From JBEKDJ01 sp050014415 (lineage in GTDB: Bacteria; Desulfobacterota; BSN033; UBA1163), in assembly GCA_050014415.1 (NCBI GenBank), contig JBEKDJ010000336.1:1-5480 (forward strand): a stretch of 5,480 bases of DNA. The letters are read 5' to 3'. Shown piece by piece: positions 1 through 5,365 of this stretch (positions are counted from its first letter, which is position 1; every line of letters begins with the position of its first letter). A model generated the notes under the pieces. It had not been told where the DNA came from, ran no database searches, and was given only the letters and a program-made list of their open reading frames with translations. Made by a program: the position numbers and the translations under genes.

Positions 1-2
1 CA

Positions 3-392
3 GCACTTTTGAGACAGGGATATTGGCCAATCCTTTCTCTTACTTTTCAGCCTTCTTGAAATGGACATGAGAGATATAAGGACATCTTTGGGGATGAAGG
101 GATACAAACGAGGAGAGTTGAGTTCTGGGAATGATAGGAAATGATGCAGAGAAAAGGAATGAGACCCAATAACGTTTTCACAATTGATAGGGCGGTTAAA
201 CAGGGGGACCGCAAACCCGACATGTGGGTCTATTCTGCTAAAATCAACAGTGGACAAAGGGGGGATGCATGGCGACTCATCTTTGCACTCCTTCCTACCC
301 TTCCTAACTTGCTCAGGTGCACAAATGATCTTGGTACGAAGGACATTAATGATTCTTCCGCAGCATGTGCTTTTCCCTTCTTGACATTCAAT
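3..392 (-). other. Unassigned open frame running off the left edge, possible gene fragment
   Basis: Reading the minus strand from just after a TGA at 395-393, one frame stays open for 130 codons to the window edge. There is no good start: the only ATG is at 68-66 and has no ribosome-binding site. The last part (PRLYPFIPKDVLISLMSISR, then a basic RRLKSKRKDW stretch) reads like protein; the earlier part reads less so. A 90-codon plus-strand ORF (141-413, ATG with no proper Shine-Dalgarno spacing) lies in the codon-aligned antisense frame, so the two open frames are not independent and one may be an echo of the other. I do not recognise either product. It may be the broken 5' part of a gene continuing to the left, or chance. 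Confidence 0.25.
224..260. repeat. Possible insertion-sequence end (IS21-like motif)
   Basis: The stretch contains GTGGGTCTATTCTGCTAAAA followed by TCAACAGTGGACA. Strings of this type (GTGGGTCNATTNTG...AAAATCAACAG) recur from memory in the noncoding terminal parts of IS21-family elements. The unit begins with GTGGGTC and a related GTGGACA follows 26 bases later, like the start of a second degenerate copy. No IstA or IstB protein is visible here. Family assignment is an inference from recall. Confidence 0.2.
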
Positions 393-409
393 TCAGTTTT
401 TCTTATTTT
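381..409 (+). promoter_or_regulatory. Sigma70-type promoter for the Fe-ADH transcript
   Basis: A perfect TTGACA (-35, 381-386) is followed after exactly 17 bases by TATTTT (-10, 404-409, four of six matches). Transcription would start near 416, leaving about 97 bases of leader before the Fe-ADH start at 513. It is the only good plus-strand promoter seen in this gap. Confidence 0.55.
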
Positions 410-459
410 CTAGTCATCCTAAAACGAGTTCTTATCAAAGGGTTGCCGAAGGAATTAGA

Positions 460-516
460 ATGGCGTATCCTTGCGCCATCGGCCCGATGGCCCTCATAGA
501 GGAAGAAGAACGATGA
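460..516 (+). CDS. Possible 18-residue leader peptide coupled to the Fe-ADH gene
   Basis: ATG at 460 is preceded by AAGGA (449-453) with an ideal 6-base spacer. The frame encodes MAYPCAIGPMALIEEEER and stops at TGA 514-516, which overlaps the Fe-ADH ATG as ATGA (513-516). That arrangement is typical of translational coupling. The same frame is open upstream to 385 without another ATG, and the residues before the ATG (RVAEGIR) also look protein-like. It could therefore be the surviving C-terminus of a deleted upstream gene, in which case the coupling is inherited from a lost operon partner. I do not recognise the sequence. It has no run of one amino acid that would suggest a classical attenuator. 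Confidence 0.35.
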   Translation: MAYPCAIGPMALIEEEER

Positions 517-1631
517 TCCCGTTTCTGAAGTTTCCAAAAGTGCAATTCGATTTCGGTGCAATCGAGACTCTGCCTAAGGAACTTTCCGAACTTGGCGTCA
601 CCCGGCCCTTTTACGTGACCGACCAGGGGCTGATCAAATCTGGTGTGTTCTCCATGGTGTACAAAGTGATTCTCACAGATGCCAAGTCCGCAGTATTCGA
701 CAAGACGCCCGAAAACCCGACTGTCGAAGGCGTAGAACGTGCGCTGTCGGTATACCGCACAGAAGGATGCGATGGGATTGTTGCCGTGGGCGGCGGGTCG
801 GTGATCGATACTGCAAAGGCCGTGTCTCTGCTTGCCAGGCACGCGGGACCCCTCCAGCAGTATTATGGCCATCCGGAGAAGATAACCCCGACAATCGCAC
901 CGCTGATTGCCGTTCCCACGACTGCAGGGACAGGAAGCGAGGCGTCGCATGGCGCCGGCATCCATCCCGATTCGACGAGTCGGTCCGCGGGTATCCACAG
1001 TCCGTACCTGGTGCCTAGGGTCGCGATCTGCGATCCTAATCTAACCTTGAGCCTTCCTCCTCGCCTGACGGCGGCAACTGGGATGGATGCGCTATCCCAT
1101 TGCGTTGAAGGTTTCTTGGCGAAATCCGTCAATCCTCTGCTGGACGCCATTGCCCTCGATGGTATCCAGCGCACCGTCGCCCACCTCGAACGTGCAGTCA
1201 CCGACACCAATGACCGAGAGGCCCGCTGGCATGTGATGATGGCAGCACTCGAAGGGGGCATGAGCATCTCCAAGGGGCTCGGCCCCGCGCACGCCCTTGC
1301 AAACACTTTTGGCGATCGTGGATTCCACCATGGAACTCTAGTCGCAATGGCACTACCGGGCGTGCTTCATATCATCGAAAAGTACGCTTCTAACAGGATG
1401 GACCAGTTGGCCAAAGCAATGGCGCTCAATTCCAGCCAAGCGGTGCCATACGCGATCAAAACACTTGTGGCCCGACTTGGCTTGCCGACCAGCCTGCGTG
1501 AGCTCGGTTATCCAGATAGGGACCTCGATGAGATGGCCGATGATGCCGCCAACAGTCACTTCAACGCCATGAGCCCGTACCATCCAACTCCTGCAGAGTA
1601 TAAGGCAATCATCCAGGACATCATGGGCTGA
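513..1631 (+). CDS. Iron-containing (group III) NAD(P)-dependent alcohol dehydrogenase
   Basis: This is a cytoplasmic oxidoreductase of the Fe-ADH family, 372 aa, the usual length, interconverting alcohols and aldehydes or ketones with NAD(P)(H). The N-terminal dinucleotide domain has GGGSVIDTAK at about 93-102 and TTAGTGSE at about 136-143. The C-terminal helical domain has the metal site: GMDALSH supplies Asp192 and His196, GPAH supplies His260, and FHHG supplies His273, matching D196, H200, H263 and H277 of E. coli FucO. The loop between the last two ligands is one residue shorter than in FucO, and the conserved extra histidine there (FucO H267) aligns with Asn264. The start at 513 is preferred over an upstream in-frame TTG at 471 because GAGGA (499-503) lies 9 bases before it. 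GC is clearly higher than in the neighbouring glycosyltransferase gene. The substrate cannot be read from the sequence, and no pathway partner is adjacent. It appears intact. Confidence 0.93.
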   Translation: MIPFLKFPKVQFDFGAIETLPKELSELGVTRPFYVTDQGLIKSGVFSMVYKVILTDAKSAVFDKTPENPTVEGVERALSVYRTEGCDGIVAVGGGSVIDTAKAVSLLARHAGPLQQYYGHPEKITPTIAPLIAVPTTAGTGSEASHGAGIHPDSTSRSAGIHSPYLVPRVAICDPNLTLSLPPRLTAATGMDALSHCVEGFLAKSVNPLLDAIALDGIQRTVAHLERAVTDTNDREARWHVMMAALEGGMSISKGLGPAHALANTFGDRGFHHGTLVAMALPGVLHIIEKYASNRMDQLAKAMALNSSQAVPYAIKTLVARLGLPTSLRELGYPDRDLDEMADDAANSHFNAMSPYHPTPAEYKAIIQDIMG

Positions 1632-1754
1632 AGGCCTTTCCCCACCGTGGTTGACCCAACTGGAGGTTCTAATGAAGTTTACCCTTGGCAAATGAGGCTC
1701 CATAATAGTAAAATGGAAAAGACTGACCTTGGGGTTCTTCCATTTGGAGGGTTT
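1632..1754. other. Intergenic stretch after Fe-ADH with a weak hairpin
   Basis: No gene is seen. AAATGGAA (1711-1718) and TTCCATTT (1738-1745) form an 8-bp inverted repeat with a 19-base loop, about 80 bases past the Fe-ADH stop. It lacks a clean T-run (the tail is GGAGGGTTTTGGG), so it is at best a poor terminator. Confidence 0.3.
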
Positions 1755-2015
1755 TGGGCCAGCACCGGTGATAGATGCGAAATCCTCGCCTGCTTCAGCT
1801 TTGTCGAGGGTGCTTCTGAAGGCTTTTCTTAGAAAACCATTTTCTGCGCTCAGCTGACCGACCAATCGCTCAAGCTTTTCTAAGCGTTCAGCCGAGGCCG
1901 CTTCTCGGGTCGGTTCATTTCCGAACATTCCACGGGCATATTGCGGCTTCCAGTAGTACAGGGGTGTGGAAGAAACATTGTTGCGAGGGAAGACCGAGCA
2001 GGGCTGGAAGATTCG
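1755..2015 (-). pseudogene. IS3-family transposase OrfA fragment
   Basis: Reading the minus strand, an open frame after a TAG at 2018-2016 gives VSSTPLYYWKPQYARG, then GNEPTREAA, then RLEKLERLVGQLSAENGFL. This order is typical of IS3-group OrfA proteins: the end of the helix-turn-helix (SxxxLYYWKxxY) followed by a leucine zipper (KLExLVGQLxxENxFLKKA). The zipper covers about 1869-1818. The N-terminal half of the helix-turn-helix domain is missing, the frame is closed upstream by the TAG, and no OrfB integrase (DDE domain) follows at lower coordinates, where the Fe-ADH gene lies. The frame stays open down to 1353, but below about 1755 the product no longer resembles a transposase and soon runs antisense to Fe-ADH. 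It is therefore a dead insertion-sequence remnant. I find no terminal inverted repeats. Confidence 0.6.
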
Positions 2016-2101
2016 CTACGGAGTTCTTCGATGAGCTCAAATTCTATCAGCTTTCCGGAAAAAAGGACGAGGGAAACGCAGCAGAGGAGTACGCTCCGTA
2101 G
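2006..2101 (+). pseudogene. C-terminal fragment of an unidentified gene
   Basis: A plus-strand frame reads GRFATEFFDELKFYQLSG, then KKDEGNAAEEYAP, and stops at TAG 2099-2101. The acidic, regular composition looks like a real protein C-terminus. The same frame is open further left but there overlaps the antisense OrfA fragment and loses protein character near 2005. The simplest reading is a gene whose 5' part was lost when an insertion element landed at about 2005-2015. I do not recognise the family. There is no start codon with a ribosome-binding site. Confidence 0.3.
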
Positions 2102-2259
2102 CGATAACACCGCCTATGACTCGATCCGATGGAAATGGTCTCCTTCACCAATGCCGTTTGTGCCTTTATAGTCCTGGCTAGGCAATGTAGATTTGACAGT
2201 GATGATGTTTATCCTACCTCAAGTGATGGAAAATTCGTGACGAACAGTTAAGAGAGTCT
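2102..2259. other. Gap before the glycosyltransferase, weak promoter elements
   Basis: A perfect TTGACA lies at 2193-2198, but at 16 bases the -10 position holds TACCTC, which is poor, so promoter activity is doubtful. A 40-codon ORF (2129-2251) with no Shine-Dalgarno ends 8 bases before the glycosyltransferase start. I see no evidence that it is a gene. Confidence 0.3.
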
Positions 2260-3270
2260 ATGAAGCTCTTGTATCTATCTTGTCATGCTGTCTTGGAATT
2301 TGATGAACTCACACTTTTCGACGAACTTGGAATAGAATTCTGTTCTCTTGGGGCTTATTCGAATCCAAAAGAACCTTCCGACAACATAAGACCTCCCCTG
2401 AAAACAGAACCAAATCCGAAATGGATTTCGATGCAATGCTCGAAAGAAAACGTATCCCAGGATTTCATTGATGAATTCGACGTCTTGATGATCATGCATA
2501 TGCCTGAATGGATAGAGAAAAACTGGGAGAAAATTAAAAGCAAGACGGTCATTTGGAGAACCATAGGGCAATCCTCACCATATGCAGAGAAGATTGTCAG
2601 CAAGTTTAGAAAACAAGGGTTGAAAATTGTTCGATATTCTCCAAAAGAAAGGACGATCAAGGGATTTGCTGGAGAAGATGCTTTGATCAGATTTTACAAA
2701 GATCCCGAGGAGTTTGATCATTGGACAGGAGATGATCCGAGCATTCTCAGCGTTTGCCAGTACTTAAGGAAGAGGCCTGTGCGTAATAACTTCCGTTTTC
2801 ACCAAAAAGCAACAACCGGCTTTCCAACTAAATTGTTCGGCAGGGAGAATGAAGACATCCCTTGTTCTGGAGGAGAAATTCCTTACGAGAGATTGAAAGC
2901 GGAAATGAGGAACTGCAGGGTTTACCTCAGCGTTGGAACAAAACCGGCTTCTTATACTCTCAATTTCATAGAAGCATGGATGACGGGGATTCCTATAGTT
3001 GCAGTGGGTAGGCGGCGAGGAAATCCATTCTATCTTCAAGGGTCATTCGATCCACTGAGGAAAGATCTCTATGAAGTCCCGGATTTCCTTTCTGACGGCT
3101 CTGGATTTTGTAGCGATAGTATTTCTGAACTAAGAAATTACATCAGAAAGCTTCTAGAGGATGATGAATTTGCAAGAACTATAAGTGAACGGGGAAGAAG
3201 AAAGGCGGTAGAACTATTCGGCAAGAACAATATCAAAAATGCTTGGAAAGCCTTCTTTGAAAGATTATGA
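2260..3270 (+). CDS. GT-B glycosyltransferase (group 1 / GT4-like)
   Basis: The 336-aa product is a probable cytoplasmic sugar transferase acting on a nucleotide-sugar donor. The N-terminus is a short beta-strand start (MKLLYLSCHAVLEFDEL) and then DELGIEFCSLGAYSNP, as in GT-B acceptor domains. The C-terminal donor domain is the clearest part: a strand RVYLSVGT (220-227), then ASYTLNFIEAWMTGIPIVAVG (230-250) with Glu238 in the conserved family position, and the usual terminal helices DDEFARTISERGRRKAVELF (301-320). The first Glu of a classical EX7E pair is not obvious. There is no signal peptide or membrane segment. ATG 2260 follows a modest AAGAGAG (2250-2256). The gene is much more AT-rich (about 40-45% GC by eye) than the Fe-ADH. 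It stands alone, with no other cell-surface sugar genes next to it, so it was possibly acquired or stranded by deletion. Donor and acceptor are unknown. Confidence 0.8.
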   Translation: MKLLYLSCHAVLEFDELTLFDELGIEFCSLGAYSNPKEPSDNIRPPLKTEPNPKWISMQCSKENVSQDFIDEFDVLMIMHMPEWIEKNWEKIKSKTVIWRTIGQSSPYAEKIVSKFRKQGLKIVRYSPKERTIKGFAGEDALIRFYKDPEEFDHWTGDDPSILSVCQYLRKRPVRNNFRFHQKATTGFPTKLFGRENEDIPCSGGEIPYERLKAEMRNCRVYLSVGTKPASYTLNFIEAWMTGIPIVAVGRRRGNPFYLQGSFDPLRKDLYEVPDFLSDGSGFCSDSISELRNYIRKLLEDDEFARTISERGRRKAVELFGKNNIKNAWKAFFERL

Positions 3271-3329
3271 AACTAACGATAGGAAACAACGACGGCAGTC
3301 ATGATGAAATTGCTCCTATTTCGCAAAAA

Positions 3330-3351
3330 GAACAGGGTATTCCCCTTGTTC
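3330..3351 (+). terminator. Weak candidate terminator hairpin for the glycosyltransferase
   Basis: GAACAGGG pairs with CCC-T-TTGTTC (8 base pairs, one bulged T, loop TATTC), 60 bases past the stop. The tail is CCATTTTGAT, only four Ts and not directly adjacent, so termination would be weak. Confidence 0.25.
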
Positions 3352-3527
3352 CCATTTTGATATTCCGAGTAAACAAGGTAGCATTAGAAATGCCCCTACC
3401 CTTTAGTCTTTGGAAGGCAAACAAATCCCTCCCTCTTGTGGCGATGCATGTTTCCTGGCAGTAATCCTGGGTTTTCAAACCAACTGAAAATAAGGAAACG
3501 TAGTCATCATGCATTCAAATATTGGAT

Positions 3528-3565
3528 TTCTACCTTTGTCTCCTTTCAATCTACTTCTACCTTTG
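3528..3565. repeat. 11-bp direct repeat TTCTACCTTTG, two copies
   Basis: Perfect copies lie at 3528-3538 and 3555-3565, 27 bases apart. Read on the minus strand they are CAAAGGTAGAA, just downstream of the 44-codon remnant. No function is evident. Confidence 0.4.
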
Positions 3566-3574
3566 AAGAATCGC

Positions 3575-3709
3575 TTAAAGATCAAGAGTCCTCGCCCAGA
3601 AAACGCTGAGCTGCCGGCGGTCTTTTTCTGAAATGCCCTTCAAACCGTGTATGGCTCGAGCAGGATCGACCGCCGTCTTCACCACTCCCCCGCGGTTTCG
3701 CAAGATGCC
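3575..3709 (-). pseudogene. 44-codon remnant or very small gene, unidentified
   Basis: The minus strand between TGA 3712-3710 and TAA 3577-3575 encodes RGGVVKTAVDPARAIHGLKG, then ISEKDRRQLSVFWARTLDL. The regular amphipathic pattern and higher GC than the flanks look like a real protein end. No ATG is present. A TTG at 3703-3701 is preceded by GAGG with a 4-base gap and could start a 42-aa product, but the spacing is short. I regard a C-terminal gene fragment as more likely than an intact small gene. I do not recognise the family. Confidence 0.35.
3613..3677. repeat. Imperfect inverted repeat, 9 of 10 bases
   Basis: GCCGGCGGTC (3613-3622) and GACCGCCGTC (3668-3677) are inverted copies with one mismatch and a 45-base spacer. 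Both lie within the 44-codon remnant, so the pairing may reflect coding sequence and not a regulatory or element-end role. Confidence 0.3.
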
Positions 3710-3785
3710 TCAGACTCACAATCTAGACCAAGAGCTTATCATCTCCGAGGGTTTTTCGTATCCGCGTTTTGACTCACTTAACTTT

Positions 3786-4124
3786 TCAAGAACGTATCAT
3801 GGCCAAAAGCATCTTGAATCTTCTTACCGCCTTCAACGCATGGGGCTGACTGGCTGGCATAATAATCATCTCGCCTTCTCTTAAATGGAAAGGTTTGCCG
3901 GAGATGGAAATCTCGGCCTCCCCATCGAGAAGGCAAACCAGGGCATCAAACGGCGCGGTATGTTCGCTTAGTCCCTGCCCCTCATCGAAAGAAAAGAGGG
4001 TGATTGTACCTGTCTTCTTATCGATGATGGTTCGACTCACTACCGACCCCCCTTGATAAGCAACCAGGTCAGCGAGTCGGTTCACTCGTGCAACCAGCTC
4101 CTCCGGATCGTTCTCTTTACCCAT
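3786..4124 (-). CDS. Small single-domain cupin protein
   Basis: The 112-aa product is a one-domain conserved beta-barrel cupin, probably cytoplasmic. Motif 1 is seen as GLSEHTAPFDALVCLLDGEA (51-70) and motif 2 as GEMIIMPASQPHALKA (84-99). His55 and His95 are the likely metal ligands. The second histidine and the glutamate of the classical HxH(X)3-4E signature are replaced (HTAPFD), as I recall for this HTAPFDA subfamily, so the metal site is reduced or different and a catalytic role is uncertain; ligand binding or sensing is equally possible. The start at 4124 has GGAGGG (4137-4132) with a 7-base spacer and a strong promoter just upstream, so the gene is probably expressed on its own. The N-terminal 20 residues form an acidic-basic helix before the barrel. 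The gene is intact and flanked on both sides by debris. Confidence 0.9.
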   Translation of the reverse strand: MGKENDPEELVARVNRLADLVAYQGGSVVSRTIIDKKTGTITLFSFDEGQGLSEHTAPFDALVCLLDGEAEISISGKPFHLREGEMIIMPASQPHALKAVRRFKMLLAMIRS

Positions 4125-4153
4125 TTCTCTGCCCTCCGTGTTTGTTTTTGACT

Positions 4154-4182
4154 ATTTTACTTTGTTCAATGGAACTTATCAA
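4154..4182 (-). promoter_or_regulatory. Strong sigma70-type promoter of the cupin gene
   Basis: On the minus strand TTGATA (-35, 4182-4177) and TAAAAT (-10, 4159-4154) are separated by exactly 17 bases; each matches consensus at five of six positions. Transcription would start near 4147, giving a leader of about 23 bases that carries the GGAGGG ribosome-binding site. Confidence 0.7.
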
Positions 4183-4184
4183 AT

Positions 4185-4530
4185 CTAAACCTTAACATCA
4201 CATTGAATCGGCAGGTGAGTCTGTTTCCGAAACTCTATAATTGTGGTTCCTTCATAAGCTTCATGAGTTACGTACGATTTCATCTCAGGTGGCCTTTGCA
4301 ATGCGCTTGGAAACTTAAAATCTTTCTTCTGGAGAGGATAAGTGAGAACGAAAGAGATATAAAGTTCTTTCTGAAGACGCTGACTGTCAAATTTTGACCA
4401 CAATGGAAGATCTTCTTCGCCAATCGTTATCCGCAATAACATCCCAAAGGCCTTCCTTTTTTCCTTGAAGCCATTTCTTGACTTGAAATTCAACTTCGCT
4501 TTCCGTATATTCAATCAACCCAAAAAGCTC
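4185..4530 (-). pseudogene. Unidentified gene apparently split across two frames
   Basis: On the minus strand, one frame from 4530 to 4387 reads LIEYTESEVEFQVKKWLQGK, then KEGLWDVIA, and turns implausible (DNDWRRR) before its TGA. A second frame, open from 4514 to TAG 4187-4185, becomes protein-like where the first fails: ITIGEEDLPLWSKFDSQRLQ, then KELYISFVLTYPLQ, then KSYVTHEAYEGTTIIEF. Joining them near 4435 by one base gives a continuous product of about 110 aa. Alternatively, an intact 85-aa protein could start at ATG 4442-4440, which has AAGGAAGG upstream, leaving the upper frame unexplained. No ATG with a good ribosome-binding site begins the upper frame. I do not recognise the family. 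The remnant ends 2 bases before the cupin -35 box on the same strand. Confidence 0.4.
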
Positions 4531-4614
4531 TTATCATTCTGGACATCTATTCCTTGCAGCTCTGACCCGCTAAACTGGTGAAGACATAGGGCCGATACAG
4601 AGGATGGCAGGAGC

Positions 4615-4643
4615 TTGCTATCTTGGAAGTTGTGTTTGAGAAT
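4615..4643 (+). promoter_or_regulatory. Tentative promoter for the DUF2284 gene
   Basis: TTGCTA (4615-4620) and GAGAAT (4638-4643) are 17 bases apart, each with four of six consensus matches. The start would be near 4650, about 30 bases before the gene. The match is modest and could be chance. Confidence 0.3.
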
Positions 4644-4680
4644 CTGAAGACAAATAGTAGGAAAGGGAAAGGAGAAGAAC

Positions 4681-5226
4681 GTGACTAAAACAGCCATGAA
4701 GAAGATCGAAAGATCGGCTCGGGCCTATGGCCTGGAAGACTTCAAATGGATGGATCCGAGGACGATCATCCCTCGGCACTGGGTGAGGGAAAAATGCATT
4801 TTCGGTTGTCCGAATTACGGGCATAAAGCCTGCTGCCCACCGGAAGTTCCTTCAGTGGTTGAGTGCAAAGGTTTTTTTACGGAATACCGTTCCGGTCTTT
4901 TCTATCACTTGACAGTAAAACTTGCCGATCCGAAGAAACGATTGCGCTGGGCGCGACAAGTTAACAAACAGGTGCTGGCTTTGGAGAGAGAAATCTTCCT
5001 CTCTGGATTCTACAAGGTCTTTGCCTTTACAGCCACCCCATGCAATCTGTGTGAACTCTGCAAGAACACCAAACGCGAATGTCGGAATCCTTTGGTGGCC
5101 CGCCCCACCCTAGAAGCCTTTGGGGTGGATGTTTACTCCACAGCGCGGAAGATGGGTTATCCGATTCACGTCGTGAAAGGGTACGAAGAAGAAACAAACC
5201 GCTTTGGGCTTCTGCTGCTGGAGTAA
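4681..5226 (+). CDS. DUF2284 predicted metal-binding (Fe-S type) protein
   Basis: The 181-aa product is cytoplasmic and cysteine-rich, and matches DUF2284 (COG5423), a family of unknown function common in anaerobes and methanogens. The family's N-terminal block is seen as VREKCIFGCPNYGHKACCPP (35-54), with Cys39, Cys43, Cys51 and Cys52 and then Cys62. The C-terminal block has Cys121-x2-Cys124-x2-Cys127-x6-Cys134 followed by ARPTLEAFGVDVYSTARKMG (140-159). The latter cysteine set resembles a [4Fe-4S] binding motif. Family members, from memory, usually read RPSMEACG where this one has RPTLEAFG (Phe147), so one cysteine appears lost. The GTG start at 4681 is chosen because GGAG (4671-4674) lies 6 bases before it; the next ATG (4696) has no such site. 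There is no partner gene. A role in metal or redox handling is only an inference. Confidence 0.88.
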   Translation: MTKTAMKKIERSARAYGLEDFKWMDPRTIIPRHWVREKCIFGCPNYGHKACCPPEVPSVVECKGFFTEYRSGLFYHLTVKLADPKKRLRWARQVNKQVLALEREIFLSGFYKVFAFTATPCNLCELCKNTKRECRNPLVARPTLEAFGVDVYSTARKMGYPIHVVKGYEEETNRFGLLLLE

Positions 5227-5229
5227 AAA

Positions 5230-5243
5230 GGGTTTAATAACCC
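5230..5243. terminator. Short hairpin between convergent genes
   Basis: GGGTT (5230-5234) and AACCC (5239-5243) pair around a TAAT loop, 4 bases after the DUF2284 stop and overlapping the stop of the 43-codon ORF. The 5-bp stem has no T-run on either strand, so it is a weak terminator at best. Confidence 0.2.
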
Positions 5244-5365
5244 ACCCTCATCTTATGGCCCGGATGGTTGAACCCCGTGCCATCAGACTTCCTTTCAAAC
5301 AGCAATCCTTGATCGTCTATAGTGAACGACTTAAATAAATTGACATCATTCACCCTCTCCTGCAT
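5234..5365 (-). CDS. Possible 43-residue small protein, unidentified
   Basis: ATG at 5365-5363 opens a minus-strand frame ending in TAA 5236-5234. It encodes MQERVNDVNLFKSFTIDDQG, then LLFERKSDGTGFNHPGHKMR and VGY. The mix of hydrophobic and charged residues looks protein-like, and the product is soluble and basic at its end. An AGGGGAGGGG stretch (5375-5366) lies directly before the ATG and can serve as the ribosome-binding site. That stretch is one arm of a perfect inverted repeat, described separately. The stop lies 7 bases from the convergent DUF2284 stop. The alternative is that this is the coding-like face of a dispersed intergenic repeat: GGGGAGGGG-type sequences are, from memory, common between genes in some anaerobic proteobacteria. 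No homologue is recognised. Confidence 0.4.
   Translation of the reverse strand: MQERVNDVNLFKSFTIDDQGLLFERKSDGTGFNHPGHKMRVGY

Larger units (their letters stand above)
3271..3574. other. Region without a supported gene, downstream of the glycosyltransferase
   Basis: About 300 bases lie between the glycosyltransferase stop and the next remnant. A 65-codon ORF (3267-3464) overlaps the glycosyltransferase stop as ATGA but has no Shine-Dalgarno and no recognisable features. The opposite strand has a 71-codon ORF (3514-3299), also unremarkable. The stretch contains one weak hairpin and an 11-bp direct repeat, listed separately. Confidence 0.4.

Noticed and set aside
863..1331. Long minus-strand ORFs of 147 and 79 codons
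   Set aside because: They lie entirely antisense to the clearly homologous Fe-ADH gene in a GC-richer stretch, where antisense frames stay open by codon bias.
3267..3464. 65-codon plus-strand ORF overlapping the glycosyltransferase stop as ATGA
   Set aside because: There is no Shine-Dalgarno, no recognisable motif and an uneven composition; a comparable ORF exists on the opposite strand. The ATGA overlap alone is weak, since ATGA occurs often.
3472..3490. Hairpin TTTTCA...TGAAAA with a 7-base loop
   Set aside because: It has a 6-bp AT-rich stem, no T-run and no gene ending nearby on either strand.
3633..3884. 83-codon plus-strand ORF
   Set aside because: It runs antisense to the 44-codon remnant and the end of the cupin gene; it has no ribosome-binding site and no protein-like pattern.
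4590..4688. Plus-strand frame ending ELAILEVVFENLKTNSRKGK and overlapping the DUF2284 start by 8 bases
   Set aside because: It is only 32 codons, has no start codon with a ribosome-binding site, and opens after a TAG; it could be a remnant, but nothing supports this beyond appearance.
4515..4697. 60-codon minus-strand ORF starting over the DUF2284 start
   Set aside because: It is mostly a hydrophobic low-complexity translation of the opposite strand, without a start site. Only its last codons may belong to the split gene below.
5340..5345. Perfect TTGACA box downstream of the DUF2284 gene
   Set aside because: No -10 element lies 16-18 bases downstream, and no plus-strand gene follows within the window.
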